DNA from: Trichomonas vaginalis G3
Lineage: Eukaryota; Parabasalia; Trichomonadida; Trichomonadidae
DNA: 64,000 nucleotides
NCBI RefSeq assembly: GCF_026262505.1
Contig: NC_067207.1
Span: 7,470,082 to 7,534,081 of the forward strand
Direction of reading: 5' to 3'
In this document: positions 55,461-64,000 of the stretch, one piece after another
Layout of the letters: every line of letters starts with the position of its first letter
How positions within the stretch are numbered: position 1 is the stretch's first letter
Translations under genes and position numbers: made by a program
Notes under the pieces: generated by a model
What the model was told of the DNA's origin: nothing
The model's database searches: none
Seen by the model: only the letters and a program-made list of their open reading frames with translations

Positions 55461-56042
55461 TATTCTCTTGGAAAGTCTCCATATTTATCTGCGGCAACTG
55501 TTGTTGCTGAAAATCATACACAACCATTCAAGGCCGGTGAATATATTCCAGTTAAAGTTACATTACAACACTTTGAGGCAAAGACAGGAAGCTTCCAATA
55601 TAGATTCTATGCAGATCAGAAATGGATAGATCTCCCAGACGACAATGTAACTGAAGTAGAAACCCCATCTGCAATTAAGAAATTACATGCCGACGAAGGC
55701 AAAACATATCTACTCAACATTCCAGCTCCAAAGTATGAAGATATCAAAGAAGATGGAAAAGTTAAACTTCAAATTAGGTTAGCTGGATCCAATGTCATTG
55801 AAACGGAGGTTTCACTTCAGAAACAACAATACGTTGCACCAAGCCCTGATGATTCCAAGCCAACACCAACACCTGAAAATAGTGGACTTACTGGTGGACA
55901 GAAGGCTGGTATTGTTATTGGCGTTCTTCTTGCTGTTATTCTTATTATTCTCATCATCTACTTCGTTTTCTGCAGGAAACCATCTAAAGATAAATCATCA
56001 TCTGATATCCAAGATGATTCCGGCTCCGGTGTTAATGTGTAA
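54319..56042 (+). pseudogene. Host surface protein with Ig-like tandem repeats and C-terminal membrane anchor, 5' part missing
   Basis: Repeats of 345, 343 and 343 bp begin at 54319, 54664 and 55007, with a fourth start at 55350. Each encodes about 115 residues (WTFKVNAPEDHNKTKLLVVVE, then NLGTGNVTY, then VISGNPYTAKIILETGLNIT), a beta-sandwich/Ig-like pattern with many N-glycosylation sites. The C-terminal part has a unique beta domain, then a Pro/Thr stalk, a hydrophobic span (AGIVIGVLLAVILIILIIYF) and a short basic, Ser/Asp-rich tail. This is the typical plan of trichomonad surface proteins. The second and third units are each 2 bases short, which shifts the frame: it is a damaged gene, or an assembly error between near-identical repeats. 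No own start or signal peptide is present; the 5' end is replaced by element sequence. Confidence 0.7.
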
Positions 56043-56323
56043 TTTAATTTAATTAAGGATGTCAATTTGGAAGAAAAGTGAGAAAATTCCTAAAATGCTA
56101 AAAATGAATTTTCCAAACGTACTTTTTTATCTCATTTTTTTGATTTTGAAAAAAATTTGGAGAGAAGAACTCTTCGTTTTTGAATTTTGTCACGATGGTT
56201 TTAAAGTATATTATTTTTGTATATTTTGAGAGAAAATTATATTCTCCTAAAGTGAAAAAATTTTCCAAATTGCAGCTCCTTCAAAGATTTCTGAAGACTC
56301 AACGGTTAAAATTACAGTTTCTA
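56043..56323. other. AT-rich intergenic region between convergent host genes
   Basis: No clear gene. It holds the 3' flanks of the surface-protein gene and the WDR11-like gene. On the minus strand about 30 codons remain open in another frame just past the WDR11-like stop (near 56237-56330), which may mean the gene's true end is slightly further. Confidence 0.5.
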
Positions 56324-58642
56324 TCACAGAAGCAACGCCGAACAAATGCTTGCCACTATTGTGAACTCGCTTTTGTTGGAGAGACTCTTGAAAACTTCGA
56401 CAGCTCCTCTTCTATCACCCATTCTGAACTTGAACAACAAGTTGAAAATGGCAGAAATCGGAGTATCTGCAGGAGAAAACAGAGAAGATTGAATCCTCAA
56501 CGCGGAAACAACTTCTTCTTTCCCTCCAAACATGGAATGTCGTGCTTGCAACCTCGGACCTCCCAAACTACGTGAAACACACTTCCAAATAATGGAATCA
56601 GTTGGAAATCCATGGTCATTAGCTATCTCAGCTATTTGAAGTGCTTCTGACCATGTTCCTGTAGTAGGATTCGTTAATAATTGCTCACCCATAAGCTCTA
56701 ACCGTTGCTGGGCGGTTTTTAGCGGTTTTAAGAGGGCAGGTGAAGTGATTCTTTTTACAGATCTCCAGTCTCTTGCAATAACGAATTTCACGGCTTCGTC
56801 ATTGAGCGGGGAGACGAGGACGAGTCCATTTCCTGTTACAGCGAATGAGGAAACAGAAAAAGGACAACTTTCCACTTTTTCAAGTGAAAAACCAAATTTT
56901 CCGTCTCTCGCGTGTACGTACAATCCGCTGGATGATCTCTCGAACTCTATCCTGTCTATGTCGATGAAAGGAGAGTATGTTTGCTTCGATGTACCGAAAG
57001 CAAAGTCGTAAAACATAATTACGCCGTCTGTGTCAGCAGTTATGATGCAATCGCCTTTCCAAGCAAGACAAGTTGTCCTGGAGTTCTCCCGTGAGTTACG
57101 CAGCCTCAGAACAGGCATCTGTGCTATGCCGTTCTTGTATGTGTAGACTTGGATTTCTCCGGTAGATAATAATACGGCGAAATTGGGAGTATCGCCTTGG
57201 AAACATGTTGCTGGTATTCTGGATACTTGGACTGCAACAGCGGTGATGGATGTTTGAAGAGTCATCGGCTTTTGTTTGACATCATAAAAAATACCAAGGT
57301 CGTATTTGCCGTGGACGAAAACGCCGAGCTCCTCTGAACATATTAGGTCTGTGGCAGGGCCAAGGCGAGTGTGGATTGGAATAACTTGGCGCTTGGGAAG
57401 ATTTATTGATCCACACTCGGTTTTTGAGTACCACAGAAGGACATCTTTGGTAAGGAACTTGATCTTTTCAATGGATGTGCTGGATGCAAGGTAGTTCTGT
57501 GTGTATTTCCCTTCTGAAACGTCTGCGAAAATTATCTTTCCGGTTGGAGTGCCGAAAGCAAGGATTCCGTCGTAGAAATCGTAACAGGTTGGTATCTGTG
57601 GTATAATTTGAGACTGCGCGATGACGTAAGGTATATCATCTTTTATGGCAAACATAACTAAGCCATTTGATGGAGAGAACGCGATGTATCGCTCGGGAAG
57701 TGCACGGTTACATGCAGCGGATAGTGGTAAATACTTCGATTTTAAGTCAAACAGCTCTCTTTTCAATTTTATTGTTCCTGATTTTGTAAAAATGTAGTCT
57801 TCGTTACAGATATAGATACTGAGTGACGAGTCTTGACCATAAACTGTAATTTCGTTGTCATTTGTTAAAGAAGGAAGCAGTTTATGGAAAGATGATTGGG
57901 ATGATTCATCGATTACAAGATTTCGGCCAGATTTGGTCGCTATGTTAAACGTAAGTATTTTTCCTTCAAGCATAATTAATAAAATATTACTAATATGGGG
58001 ATGATGTTGAATTTCTACGATTTTTTCTGATTTATCTAAAGTATGGGATTGAGATTGAGATGTTGGAGCCTGCTTGGCATTCTTTGACGTGATAATTGTA
58101 AAGGATGGACCATTAGAATATAGAATTGCAGTGAATATATCTGAACTATTAACAGCCATCCTTGTATATGTACCAGGAACATCTATCTTCCAAAGTATTC
58201 GTGAGTTTTTCGCTTGATCTTCAGCTTCATACGGCCAAAAATCGATACTATAAATTGTATTTGGTTCTGCAAAGCCTAAAACGATTTTACGGGACCATTG
58301 AAGCTCCGATACATACTGAGCTTCAGATACTTGACGAGTGATTCCGAGTGTAAGACCTGATTCACAATCCCATAACAAAACTCTTCCGCAATCGTCTGAA
58401 ATTGCAAGATAAGGTAGCTCATAGTGGAATTTAAGGCAAGTTATGTTAGAATTTAGAATTTCAATGGATCATAAGAAAGAAATATCATTTTTAGTAGTTT
58501 TATAGAGATAAATTGTGCCTTTACCGGCTAATGCAAGTAGCCCACATGCTTCCCAGTCCATGCTCCCTGTGTTGAACACTTTACTAGGTGGACAAAGTGA
58601 AGCAAATCGTATCTTAGCTTTATTAAAAGGATTCGCTTGCAT
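56324..58642 (-). pseudogene. WDR11-like double beta-propeller protein, with one in-frame stop
   Basis: The main open frame is 684 residues (56324-58378). The same frame stays open upstream to an ATG near 58640 (MQANPFNKAKIRFASLCPP) except for one TGA at 58469-58471. The N-terminal segment (MDWEACGLLALAGKGTIYLY, ITCLKFHY, LAISDDCGRVLLWD) has the WD-repeat layout of WDR11, a trafficking and cilium-related protein made of two beta-propellers followed by a helical region. Later blades (TTCLAWKGDCIITADTDGVI) and a helical C-terminal part (QRLELMGEQLL, EALQIAEIANDHG) fit. It is shorter than animal WDR11 (about 1,200 residues). The stop may be a sequencing error, a real lesion, or mark a downstream start; no convincing downstream ATG was seen. 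Confidence 0.5.
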
Positions 58643-58744
58643 TTTTTTTATAAATTGATATCGTCAAAAATTTTAATTCTACAATGTTTTAAATATATTA
58701 ATATTTAGTTGTACAGAATCAAATCACATCTACTTGAAAAAAAA
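58643..58744. promoter_or_regulatory. Upstream region of the WDR11-like gene
   Basis: A short AT-rich spacer (many TTTAAATATATTAATATT-like stretches) between the host gene and the Polinton-like element. It probably contains the host gene promoter, though no element could be fixed with confidence. Confidence 0.4.
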
Positions 58745-58752
58745 AAGGTAGT

Positions 58753-58785
58753 GGGGCTTCCAGGCGCGTTGCGCCCTCTAGCCCC
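58753..58785. repeat. GC-rich nested palindrome at the left edge of element B
   Basis: GGGGCT (58753) pairs with AGCCCC (58780), and inside it GGCGC-GTT-GCGCC (58763-58775). It stands out from AT-rich surroundings and lies about 40 bases before the first gene. It may be part of the terminal repeat or a structured signal. Confidence 0.8.
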
Positions 58786-58826
58786 GAAGATGTTTAGTAT
58801 AAAACCGCTTTTTAACTTCACTTAAA

Positions 58827-61800
58827 ATGCCACGTAAGCTACGTAAGAATATACGTAAGAGGAAGGGAGCATTGAAACATCCAATAGTAAAACTGACACC
58901 ACAACAACAGTTGCAACAACAAATGCTGAATGACCCCACTATGTTGCAACAAATGTCAAGCAACCCTATGCTTTTAAACCGAGTTATTGGTGCACAGAGT
59001 GGAGGTTTAAGAGCGGCACTTTTAGCGAAAATGGCAGGCTATGGTGGAGCTGCAGACGGAACAGCTTATAACCCTCAAAGTCAAATGAATTTGAGTTCAC
59101 TCAAAAATCAAATAACAGATGTCAAAAAGTCAAACATAGACATACAGAAACAAATAAGTGAAAACGAAAAGAAACTAGAATATGACAGACACACAAAGAA
59201 ACTCAATGAGTTAAACGTAGAGAAAAAGAAGAAAGAAGAACAACTGAAAGAACTAAGTACAGAGGAATATGCGAAAAAAGTGTCAGAAAAAGCAGCAGAA
59301 GTAGCAAAAATGGAACAAGATGTTATAAATTTGAAAAACCATACTACTCAATATAAAGTACTGAAAGATGAAGAAATAAAACAAAAAGCCCTGAAGACAT
59401 ATATGGATAGCGATGAGTATAAAAAAGAAGTTGAAGCAAATGTAAAGGCAGAAAAACTTTTACAGTTGCAAAACCAAACCGTACAGTATGAAAACTTAGC
59501 ACAAGAAAGTAAAAATAACGACGCAGCCATGCAAAAGGCAATGAAAAGCGCAGAATATATAAAAGCTAATAATGACTGGTTAGACGCCCAAGCCAACGCT
59601 AAAGCAGCCCAACTTATAGGGTCAATAAGGACAAAAATACAAGCGGATGAAGACAGTTCAAATGAAGCTTTAACGAATGCTGACTTTAAGAACGCCTTCG
59701 AAGCTCTTCATAGTAAGGTGAAACTAGTGAACGACTTCTCATCTGGAAAGAAACTGAAGTCTGAAGGTTTCGACAAAGAGTTAAAAGAAGTAGCACAAAA
59801 TATGACGAAAATAACAGATGCAGCAACGAGACAGGCAGTTCAAAGTGCCCATGACGCCGTTAGAACAGCTGTTGTGGAAAGTCAAGAAAAAGAGTTACAA
59901 CAGACCAAAAGAGACCTAGTAAATGCTTTCTTAAGAACGAAAAGTCAGGTAGGACATTATGCTGCAGATGGAACATATGTGCCAGCTGGTGGAACTTATA
60001 TACCAGCTGGTGGAACTTATATACTAGCTAGTGGAACTTATATACCACCAAACCCTCCAAGAGAAGCACCTGCACCAGGACTACCTAAAACATTTACATC
60101 GTCACATGGACACAGACACAGGCATGCACCAAAACCAACACAACAACAACCAACAGTTCAAAATCCAGCACCACAACAACAACAACAACCAGCACAACAA
60201 CCACCTCCACAACCAGCACAGCAACCAACAGTTCAAAACCCTGCACAACAACCACCTCCACAACCAGCACAGCAACCAACAGTTCAAAACCCTGCACAAC
60301 AACCACCTCCACAACCAGCACAACAACCACAAACAGAGCAAGGACATAAAAGAAGTAGAGAACAAGGAAACCAAGATTTCTTAAAAATGCTTAAGGAAGA
60401 ATATGGTTACCCAGATACTCTTGACTTTAGTGACAGATATAAAGAAGCTATTAGAAAGTTCAAGGAAGGAAATACAGACCCGAACCTATTTAGCTTTATG
60501 GTTCAGCACCAAATGGGATATAATTTCAAACCTGGAAAATACAAGCTCGCTAAGGGATATGATTTAATAGCATATCATCCAAATGACATGAACGAATTTA
60601 CTCCGAGATATTTGGTGTCAGAGCTAAATGACAATTCAACTCTCTTCATGAAACGCGTAAAAAATAGAGACGGAACGAAAGAAGAAAGGTTTATGAGTCC
60701 GGATGACTTAGATAGGGAACTTTTTAAAAACGGTCTCGGAATATATGAAATGCCAGCAGATGAGGTACAAGAAACTCAACAGGAAGAAGTTCAGATACAA
60801 CCAGACATGGAAGAAATAGTTCAGCAACAACAGCTAGAAGAGCCTGAAGGAAACGAACAAGTCCCTCCTTTGGAAACTAACCTCACAGAACTAGATGAAG
60901 ATTTGGAACAGCCGAAAAATCTTGACCCTCAACAAGAGTATGAGGTGAATATGGAATCTTTCCAAGAGTCTAAAAAAAATTCGGCTGACATAGTAGAAGA
61001 ATATCGAAAAATGTTTGCCGACATACAAAAGACTCCAACATCAGATGAAAATATTCAGCATAGAATGGAAGTACTGAAAGATAATGTACGCAAATACAAC
61101 AATCCTTTTTACTTACGACCATATAACGTTCAATCTTTGGCTGAACTCGGTGAAAATAAAAGGTTAAATTTCAACAAAACATATAGAAATGAAACATTGT
61201 TTAAAGTTCATTCAGAACCTAACCAATATGGAAACAAACCTACTTTTGTTTCTGCAGACTATGGAACTACAATGAGATGGGGTCATAAAGCTAATCCGGA
61301 TAGGTGGTTCATAAACTTACAACCACAATTCCAAGAAGTTGTAGACGCAATGGAAGTGAATGGTGAACCAGATATAGCTGGTATTTTCAGCGCGGCTTTA
61401 ATGCCATTGAAAGATATGAAAGATGCAGATATTTTGAACCAGTATGAAATGAACATGGCTGATGGAAATATAACACCTGACGTTCTAAAACATTTATCTC
61501 AAAGAACTACACAGAACCATAGAGATGGTATATTTGGTGAAGAGTTTAGAAAGACAGTTAGGGAGAGAGAAGGAAGAGAACCTATTGTACATGACCTTGC
61601 AAACGAAAGTTTACAAAATGTCATAAAAACTTACTTTGCAGACAATGAACCGAGAAGGGATGAATATTTAAGAAAACTCAAATGGACAGTACCAAATGAA
61701 ATGTTAGTATTGAAAAACATGTTCCTTGACAAAATAAAACCAACTACAGAAATAAATGACGAAAGACTGAAACATTGGGTAAAAGCTTTCCCATTCACAA

Positions 61801-61895
61801 AAGATATTATTGGTAACATGGAAAGAAAACCAGAATGGCTACAAAAACATATATTTGGAAACGAGCTTATTCCATATGGACAAAGCTCTGATTGA
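58827..61895 (+). CDS. Large Gln/Pro-rich coiled-coil structural protein of element B (1022 aa)
   Basis: One uninterrupted frame of 1022 residues. The N terminus is very basic (PRKLRKNIRKRKGALK), followed by a Gln/Met-rich segment and long charged coiled coils at about residues 95-370. Then come four GTYxPAGG-type repeats (DNA 59961-60045), a His-rich patch (HGHRHRHAP), and a Pro/Gln-rich tract with three 16-residue repeats of QQPPPQPAQQPTVQNPA type (DNA 60150-60335). A folded C-terminal region follows (KMLKEEYGYPDTLDF, FVSADYGTTMRWGHKANPDRW). No enzyme motif was seen. Position before the capsid gene and size suggest an internal virion or scaffold-like protein; this is inference. Confidence 0.65.
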   Translation: MPRKLRKNIRKRKGALKHPIVKLTPQQQLQQQMLNDPTMLQQMSSNPMLLNRVIGAQSGGLRAALLAKMAGYGGAADGTAYNPQSQMNLSSLKNQITDVKKSNIDIQKQISENEKKLEYDRHTKKLNELNVEKKKKEEQLKELSTEEYAKKVSEKAAEVAKMEQDVINLKNHTTQYKVLKDEEIKQKALKTYMDSDEYKKEVEANVKAEKLLQLQNQTVQYENLAQESKNNDAAMQKAMKSAEYIKANNDWLDAQANAKAAQLIGSIRTKIQADEDSSNEALTNADFKNAFEALHSKVKLVNDFSSGKKLKSEGFDKELKEVAQNMTKITDAATRQAVQSAHDAVRTAVVESQEKELQQTKRDLVNAFLRTKSQVGHYAADGTYVPAGGTYIPAGGTYILASGTYIPPNPPREAPAPGLPKTFTSSHGHRHRHAPKPTQQQPTVQNPAPQQQQQPAQQPPPQPAQQPTVQNPAQQPPPQPAQQPTVQNPAQQPPPQPAQQPQTEQGHKRSREQGNQDFLKMLKEEYGYPDTLDFSDRYKEAIRKFKEGNTDPNLFSFMVQHQMGYNFKPGKYKLAKGYDLIAYHPNDMNEFTPRYLVSELNDNSTLFMKRVKNRDGTKEERFMSPDDLDRELFKNGLGIYEMPADEVQETQQEEVQIQPDMEEIVQQQQLEEPEGNEQVPPLETNLTELDEDLEQPKNLDPQQEYEVNMESFQESKKNSADIVEEYRKMFADIQKTPTSDENIQHRMEVLKDNVRKYNNPFYLRPYNVQSLAELGENKRLNFNKTYRNETLFKVHSEPNQYGNKPTFVSADYGTTMRWGHKANPDRWFINLQPQFQEVVDAMEVNGEPDIAGIFSAALMPLKDMKDADILNQYEMNMADGNITPDVLKHLSQRTTQNHRDGIFGEEFRKTVREREGREPIVHDLANESLQNVIKTYFADNEPRRDEYLRKLKWTVPNEMLVLKNMFLDKIKPTTEINDERLKHWVKAFPFTKDIIGNMERKPEWLQKHIFGNELIPYGQSSD

Positions 61896-62262
61896 AGAGC
61901 TTGAACCGGAAACTCAGGAAAGAGTCATGCAAACAATACGCGAAGACTCAAATACAAACTATGACAAAATCTTTCTAGGATATAGGTTACCTGAGATGGG
62001 CGACCAGAGCCCAAAGGCAAAAAGGACATGGGAAATTTACAACATACTAGGTGAACATGAGGCAAAGATGCAACAACTTGAAGCAGAGGGCAAGTTACCA
62101 AAAGCGACACCAAAGAAGAAGAGAAGAGTAGAACAAAGTGAAAGTAGTGAAGAAGTAACTTCATCTAGTGAAAGTAGTGGCAATGAAGGAAAAAGAAGAG
62201 TTAAAAACTCAGTCAGGAAGAAAGTAAAGCTTGGTCCGAGTGGGTTCTATTATGACATATAA
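61876..62262 (+). CDS. Small basic protein before the capsid gene (128 aa)
   Basis: I choose the start at 61876 (MDKALIEELEPETQERV) because it gives a 20-base overlap with the preceding gene; a longer frame from 61810 overlaps it by 86 bases. The N-terminal half is helical and acidic. The second half has KKKRRVEQSESSEEVTSSSE and VRKKVKLGPSGFY, a nuclear-signal-like basic patch beside a Ser/Glu tract. It lies 32 bases before the major capsid gene, the same place as 34458-34892 in element A. Function unknown; a DNA-binding core protein is a reasonable guess. Confidence 0.55.
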   Translation: MDKALIEELEPETQERVMQTIREDSNTNYDKIFLGYRLPEMGDQSPKAKRTWEIYNILGEHEAKMQQLEAEGKLPKATPKKKRRVEQSESSEEVTSSSESSGNEGKRRVKNSVRKKVKLGPSGFYYDI

Positions 62263-62294
62263 ATCCAACTATTCTATATTTTTACCCATATGAA

Positions 62295-63902
62295 ATGTAC
62301 GCCGCTCAGAATATAACGCCAACAGTTTTGGATGCCATGAATGGAAATGTTTCCGAATGGTATAACGAATGCGACAATGCCATTAGAAGGTCAGAAATAG
62401 TTCCTGGAACTTACGAATATACAACTGCTGTTTCTTATGGAAACGTAGGTGAGTTTGGAGAAGGTTCTTCAACAACAGTAGATATTGCTTGCGACAGGTT
62501 TCATATTATTTCTATTGACAACTCTTTCTTATACGTGGAACAAGACATTGAAATAAAACCTTCTGCCAAGTTGTCTGAAAAGAAAGGTTGCAATGGAATT
62601 TTCTATGTCGGATACCAATATGCTCCAGAAGTTTTCATGGGATATAAGATATATTCTAACTCTGACTTAGTTCAAACAGTAACATGGGCAAACTATGAAT
62701 GGTTCGCTTTAAGAAACTCAGTACAACCACAAGCTAGAGAACAAACAGACCAGTATGCAACTATTGAGAAAATAAGAAGACTTGACCCTAACGTTCCAGG
62801 AGTTTATGTTAACCTTTCTGGTTCAGATGGAACTGCTGCCACTAAAGTAAAACTGAAACTTAGAGTTCCTTTGTCATCTTTCCTCATCTTCAGGTTTTTA
62901 AGATACTTGCCAAACTGGGCAGGAAAAATTTCTATCGAACTTACTCCAAGCAAAAATAACTTAGTCATTGCACCAACACAAGACCCATTCACTCTTACAG
63001 ACGTAAAGGGAACAAATAAAACGTCATTCGCCGAATTTTGCAAAGACAAAGTTGACTTAGACTTTGGTTTCTCAAACCTCAACACTGAAGTAAACTATTA
63101 TTTCAATGCTGCTGGAGATGCTTGGGACCCAGTTAAGTTCACATGCGAAAAATTTGAATGCAAGAGAATAGAAAGCAGACTTGCAGTCTATATGTTGGAC
63201 CCAGATATTTCAAATGCTTTAGCTGCCAAATATATTGCAGTTCCACTTATGTTCCCTATACACCAAATATCTGTCAAAGACTTTGCAGGTGAAGTTGGAA
63301 ACCAAAGTGCTGACCCAGGTGCAAGAACAGATATTGCCTTAACAACTGCAATGAAACATGCAGATACTATGTTTGTTCTTTTCAGACGAACTATAAATGA
63401 CTATTCTTGTTTCTACAACCCTGGTATTAAATATCATATAAACATAGATGGCAAATATTATCCAAGAGAAGAATATTCTACAGTTGAGGATATGAGGTCA
63501 TACAACTTGACATTAGATGCTATGAACTTTAACAACAACTTCACAACAACCATTAACCCTGAAATGCAAAGTTCTATTATGCCATATGTGAAAGTATGGA
63601 CCCATACAGGAGGTCAAAAAACTCAATATACAAATGGAGACCGTTCAAACTTTTGGCTTGGCATTCCATTTGCTGACTCAGAAGACTTTATGGGTGGTAT
63701 TTCAACTGTTGGTACAGTTCAAATACAATATACTGGTGACAGAGACGGTCCAGATGAATTGAAAGCAAAGAAGTTTACAAAACCAATAGCACTTTTCACG
63801 GAAGATGCTCTTTTGAAAATTCGTTCGATGAAACCTGCTGGGGCTCCTCAGATTGGCATAACGACAGCTTCCATCGAGCAGATTTTGGCAGCAGGTCAGT
63901 AA
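62295..63902 (+). CDS. MCP: Major capsid protein, double jelly-roll type (family B)
   Basis: A whole frame of 535 residues, preceded by TTTTTACCCATATGAAATG. It is beta-rich and shares landmark patches with the element A capsid protein (32952-34430): FYVGYQYAPEVFMGYKIYSN near residue 100 and LKLRVPLSSFLIFRFLRYLP with WAGKISIEL near residues 195-225. The C-terminal half contains MLDPDISNALAAKYIAVPLM, YHINIDGKYYPREEY and a final IEQILAAGQ. It is identical in its last 256 codons to 51437-52205. Size and layout fit Polinton major capsid proteins; the overall divergence from element A shows two distinct families. Confidence 0.72.
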   Translation: MYAAQNITPTVLDAMNGNVSEWYNECDNAIRRSEIVPGTYEYTTAVSYGNVGEFGEGSSTTVDIACDRFHIISIDNSFLYVEQDIEIKPSAKLSEKKGCNGIFYVGYQYAPEVFMGYKIYSNSDLVQTVTWANYEWFALRNSVQPQAREQTDQYATIEKIRRLDPNVPGVYVNLSGSDGTAATKVKLKLRVPLSSFLIFRFLRYLPNWAGKISIELTPSKNNLVIAPTQDPFTLTDVKGTNKTSFAEFCKDKVDLDFGFSNLNTEVNYYFNAAGDAWDPVKFTCEKFECKRIESRLAVYMLDPDISNALAAKYIAVPLMFPIHQISVKDFAGEVGNQSADPGARTDIALTTAMKHADTMFVLFRRTINDYSCFYNPGIKYHINIDGKYYPREEYSTVEDMRSYNLTLDAMNFNNNFTTTINPEMQSSIMPYVKVWTHTGGQKTQYTNGDRSNFWLGIPFADSEDFMGGISTVGTVQIQYTGDRDGPDELKAKKFTKPIALFTEDALLKIRSMKPAGAPQIGITTASIEQILAAGQ

Positions 63903-64000
63903 GTTGTTCTTGAACTGACTTCTCTCCGTCAAATATTGACAGTACGCCAGTTTTGACATAATATTGTATTATAAACTTTCCTTTAGAAATATCTGTAAGT
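63796..64000 (-). CDS. C-terminal part of the small capsid-convergent protein, cut by window end
   Basis: The same sequence as the last part of the 139-residue gene at 52099-52518, read on the minus strand and overlapping the capsid gene end. Its start lies beyond the window. Confidence 0.5.
   Translation of the reverse strand, partial: LTDISKGKFIIQYYVKTGVLSIFDGEKSVQEQLTDLLPKSARWKLSLCQSEEPQQVSSNEFSKEHLP

Larger units (their letters stand above)
58745..64000 (+). mobile_element. Polinton/Maverick-like element B, left part (runs off the window)
   Basis: Begins between the host promoter region and a GC-rich cruciform (58753-58785). It contains a large coiled-coil protein gene, a small basic protein gene and a complete major capsid gene, all open, followed by sequence matching 52206-52303. 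No breaks were seen in the visible part, so this copy looks whole as far as it can be read and is young. The exact left terminus and any target duplication could not be fixed. Confidence 0.7.

Noticed and set aside
56180-56575. Plus-strand 131-aa frame after the surface-protein gene
   Set aside because: Mostly antisense to the 3' part of the WDR11-like gene; no domain and atypical composition.
60094-60374. Two minus-strand frames rich in Val/Leu/Trp
   Set aside because: Antisense of the Pro/Gln-rich tract (CAA and CCA repeats read backwards).
60031-60384. Plus-strand 117-aa His/Asn/Gln frame
   Set aside because: Shifted-frame reading of the same CAA-rich tract inside the 1022-residue gene.

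Overview
The window looks like nuclear DNA of a parabasalid flagellate (Trichomonas or Tritrichomonas type). The evidence is AT-rich sequence, intron-poor host genes, a surface protein with a trichomonad-style C-terminal membrane anchor and short tail, and very large protein-coding virus-like DNA elements of the Polinton/Maverick class. This assignment rests on recognised sequence styles, not on a database search.

Positions 1-31432 are a tandem satellite with a 25-bp unit. The units are built combinatorially from a few interchangeable sub-blocks and arranged in higher-order repeats. Three copies of a 1.3-kb element (1999-3272, 13570-14874, 20503-21803) sit at the same place in the satellite unit. 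Each has about 45-bp imperfect terminal inverted repeats, three consecutive long hairpins and an integrase-like fragment; the two well-preserved copies are flanked by the same 7-bp direct repeat. They appear to have inserted once and then been amplified with the satellite. A 100-N scaffold gap (28338-28437) lies in the array, and the satellite is inverted beyond it. The first ~5.3 kb has many small irregularities that look like unpolished read error.

Positions 31433-51336 hold a Polinton-like element (A), or two abutting relics. Its parts are a major capsid protein, a minor capsid/penton-like protein, protein-primed DNA polymerase B, rve integrase, a packaging ATPase, KilA-N proteins, a fibre with collagen-like and phage-tail-like modules, and several small unknown genes. 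Some genes are open and others are broken, roughly fifteen breaks overall, so it is a fossil.

A second 100-N gap (51337-51436) is followed by part of a different Polinton family (B'). It carries the end of a major capsid gene, a small gene, a conserved CCG-motif gene, a minor capsid-like gene and a helicase-like fragment. The fragment runs into the repeats of a host surface-protein gene at about 54319. Host sequence follows: the surface-protein gene, then a WDR11-like beta-propeller gene on the minus strand. At about 58.74 kb another copy of family B starts and is open to the window end, with a 1022-aa Gln/Pro-rich coiled-coil protein, a small basic protein, a complete major capsid gene and the start of the region downstream. 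Bases 63134-64000 match 51437-52303 exactly as far as compared, so B and B' are near-identical and recent, or the assembly has duplicated one locus.

The element genes share short upstream signals (a T-rich TTTTTAT block just before AAATG). Element A also has a ~60-bp block built around GTTAGATCTAAC in three places. Both suggest element-specific transcription or replication signals.
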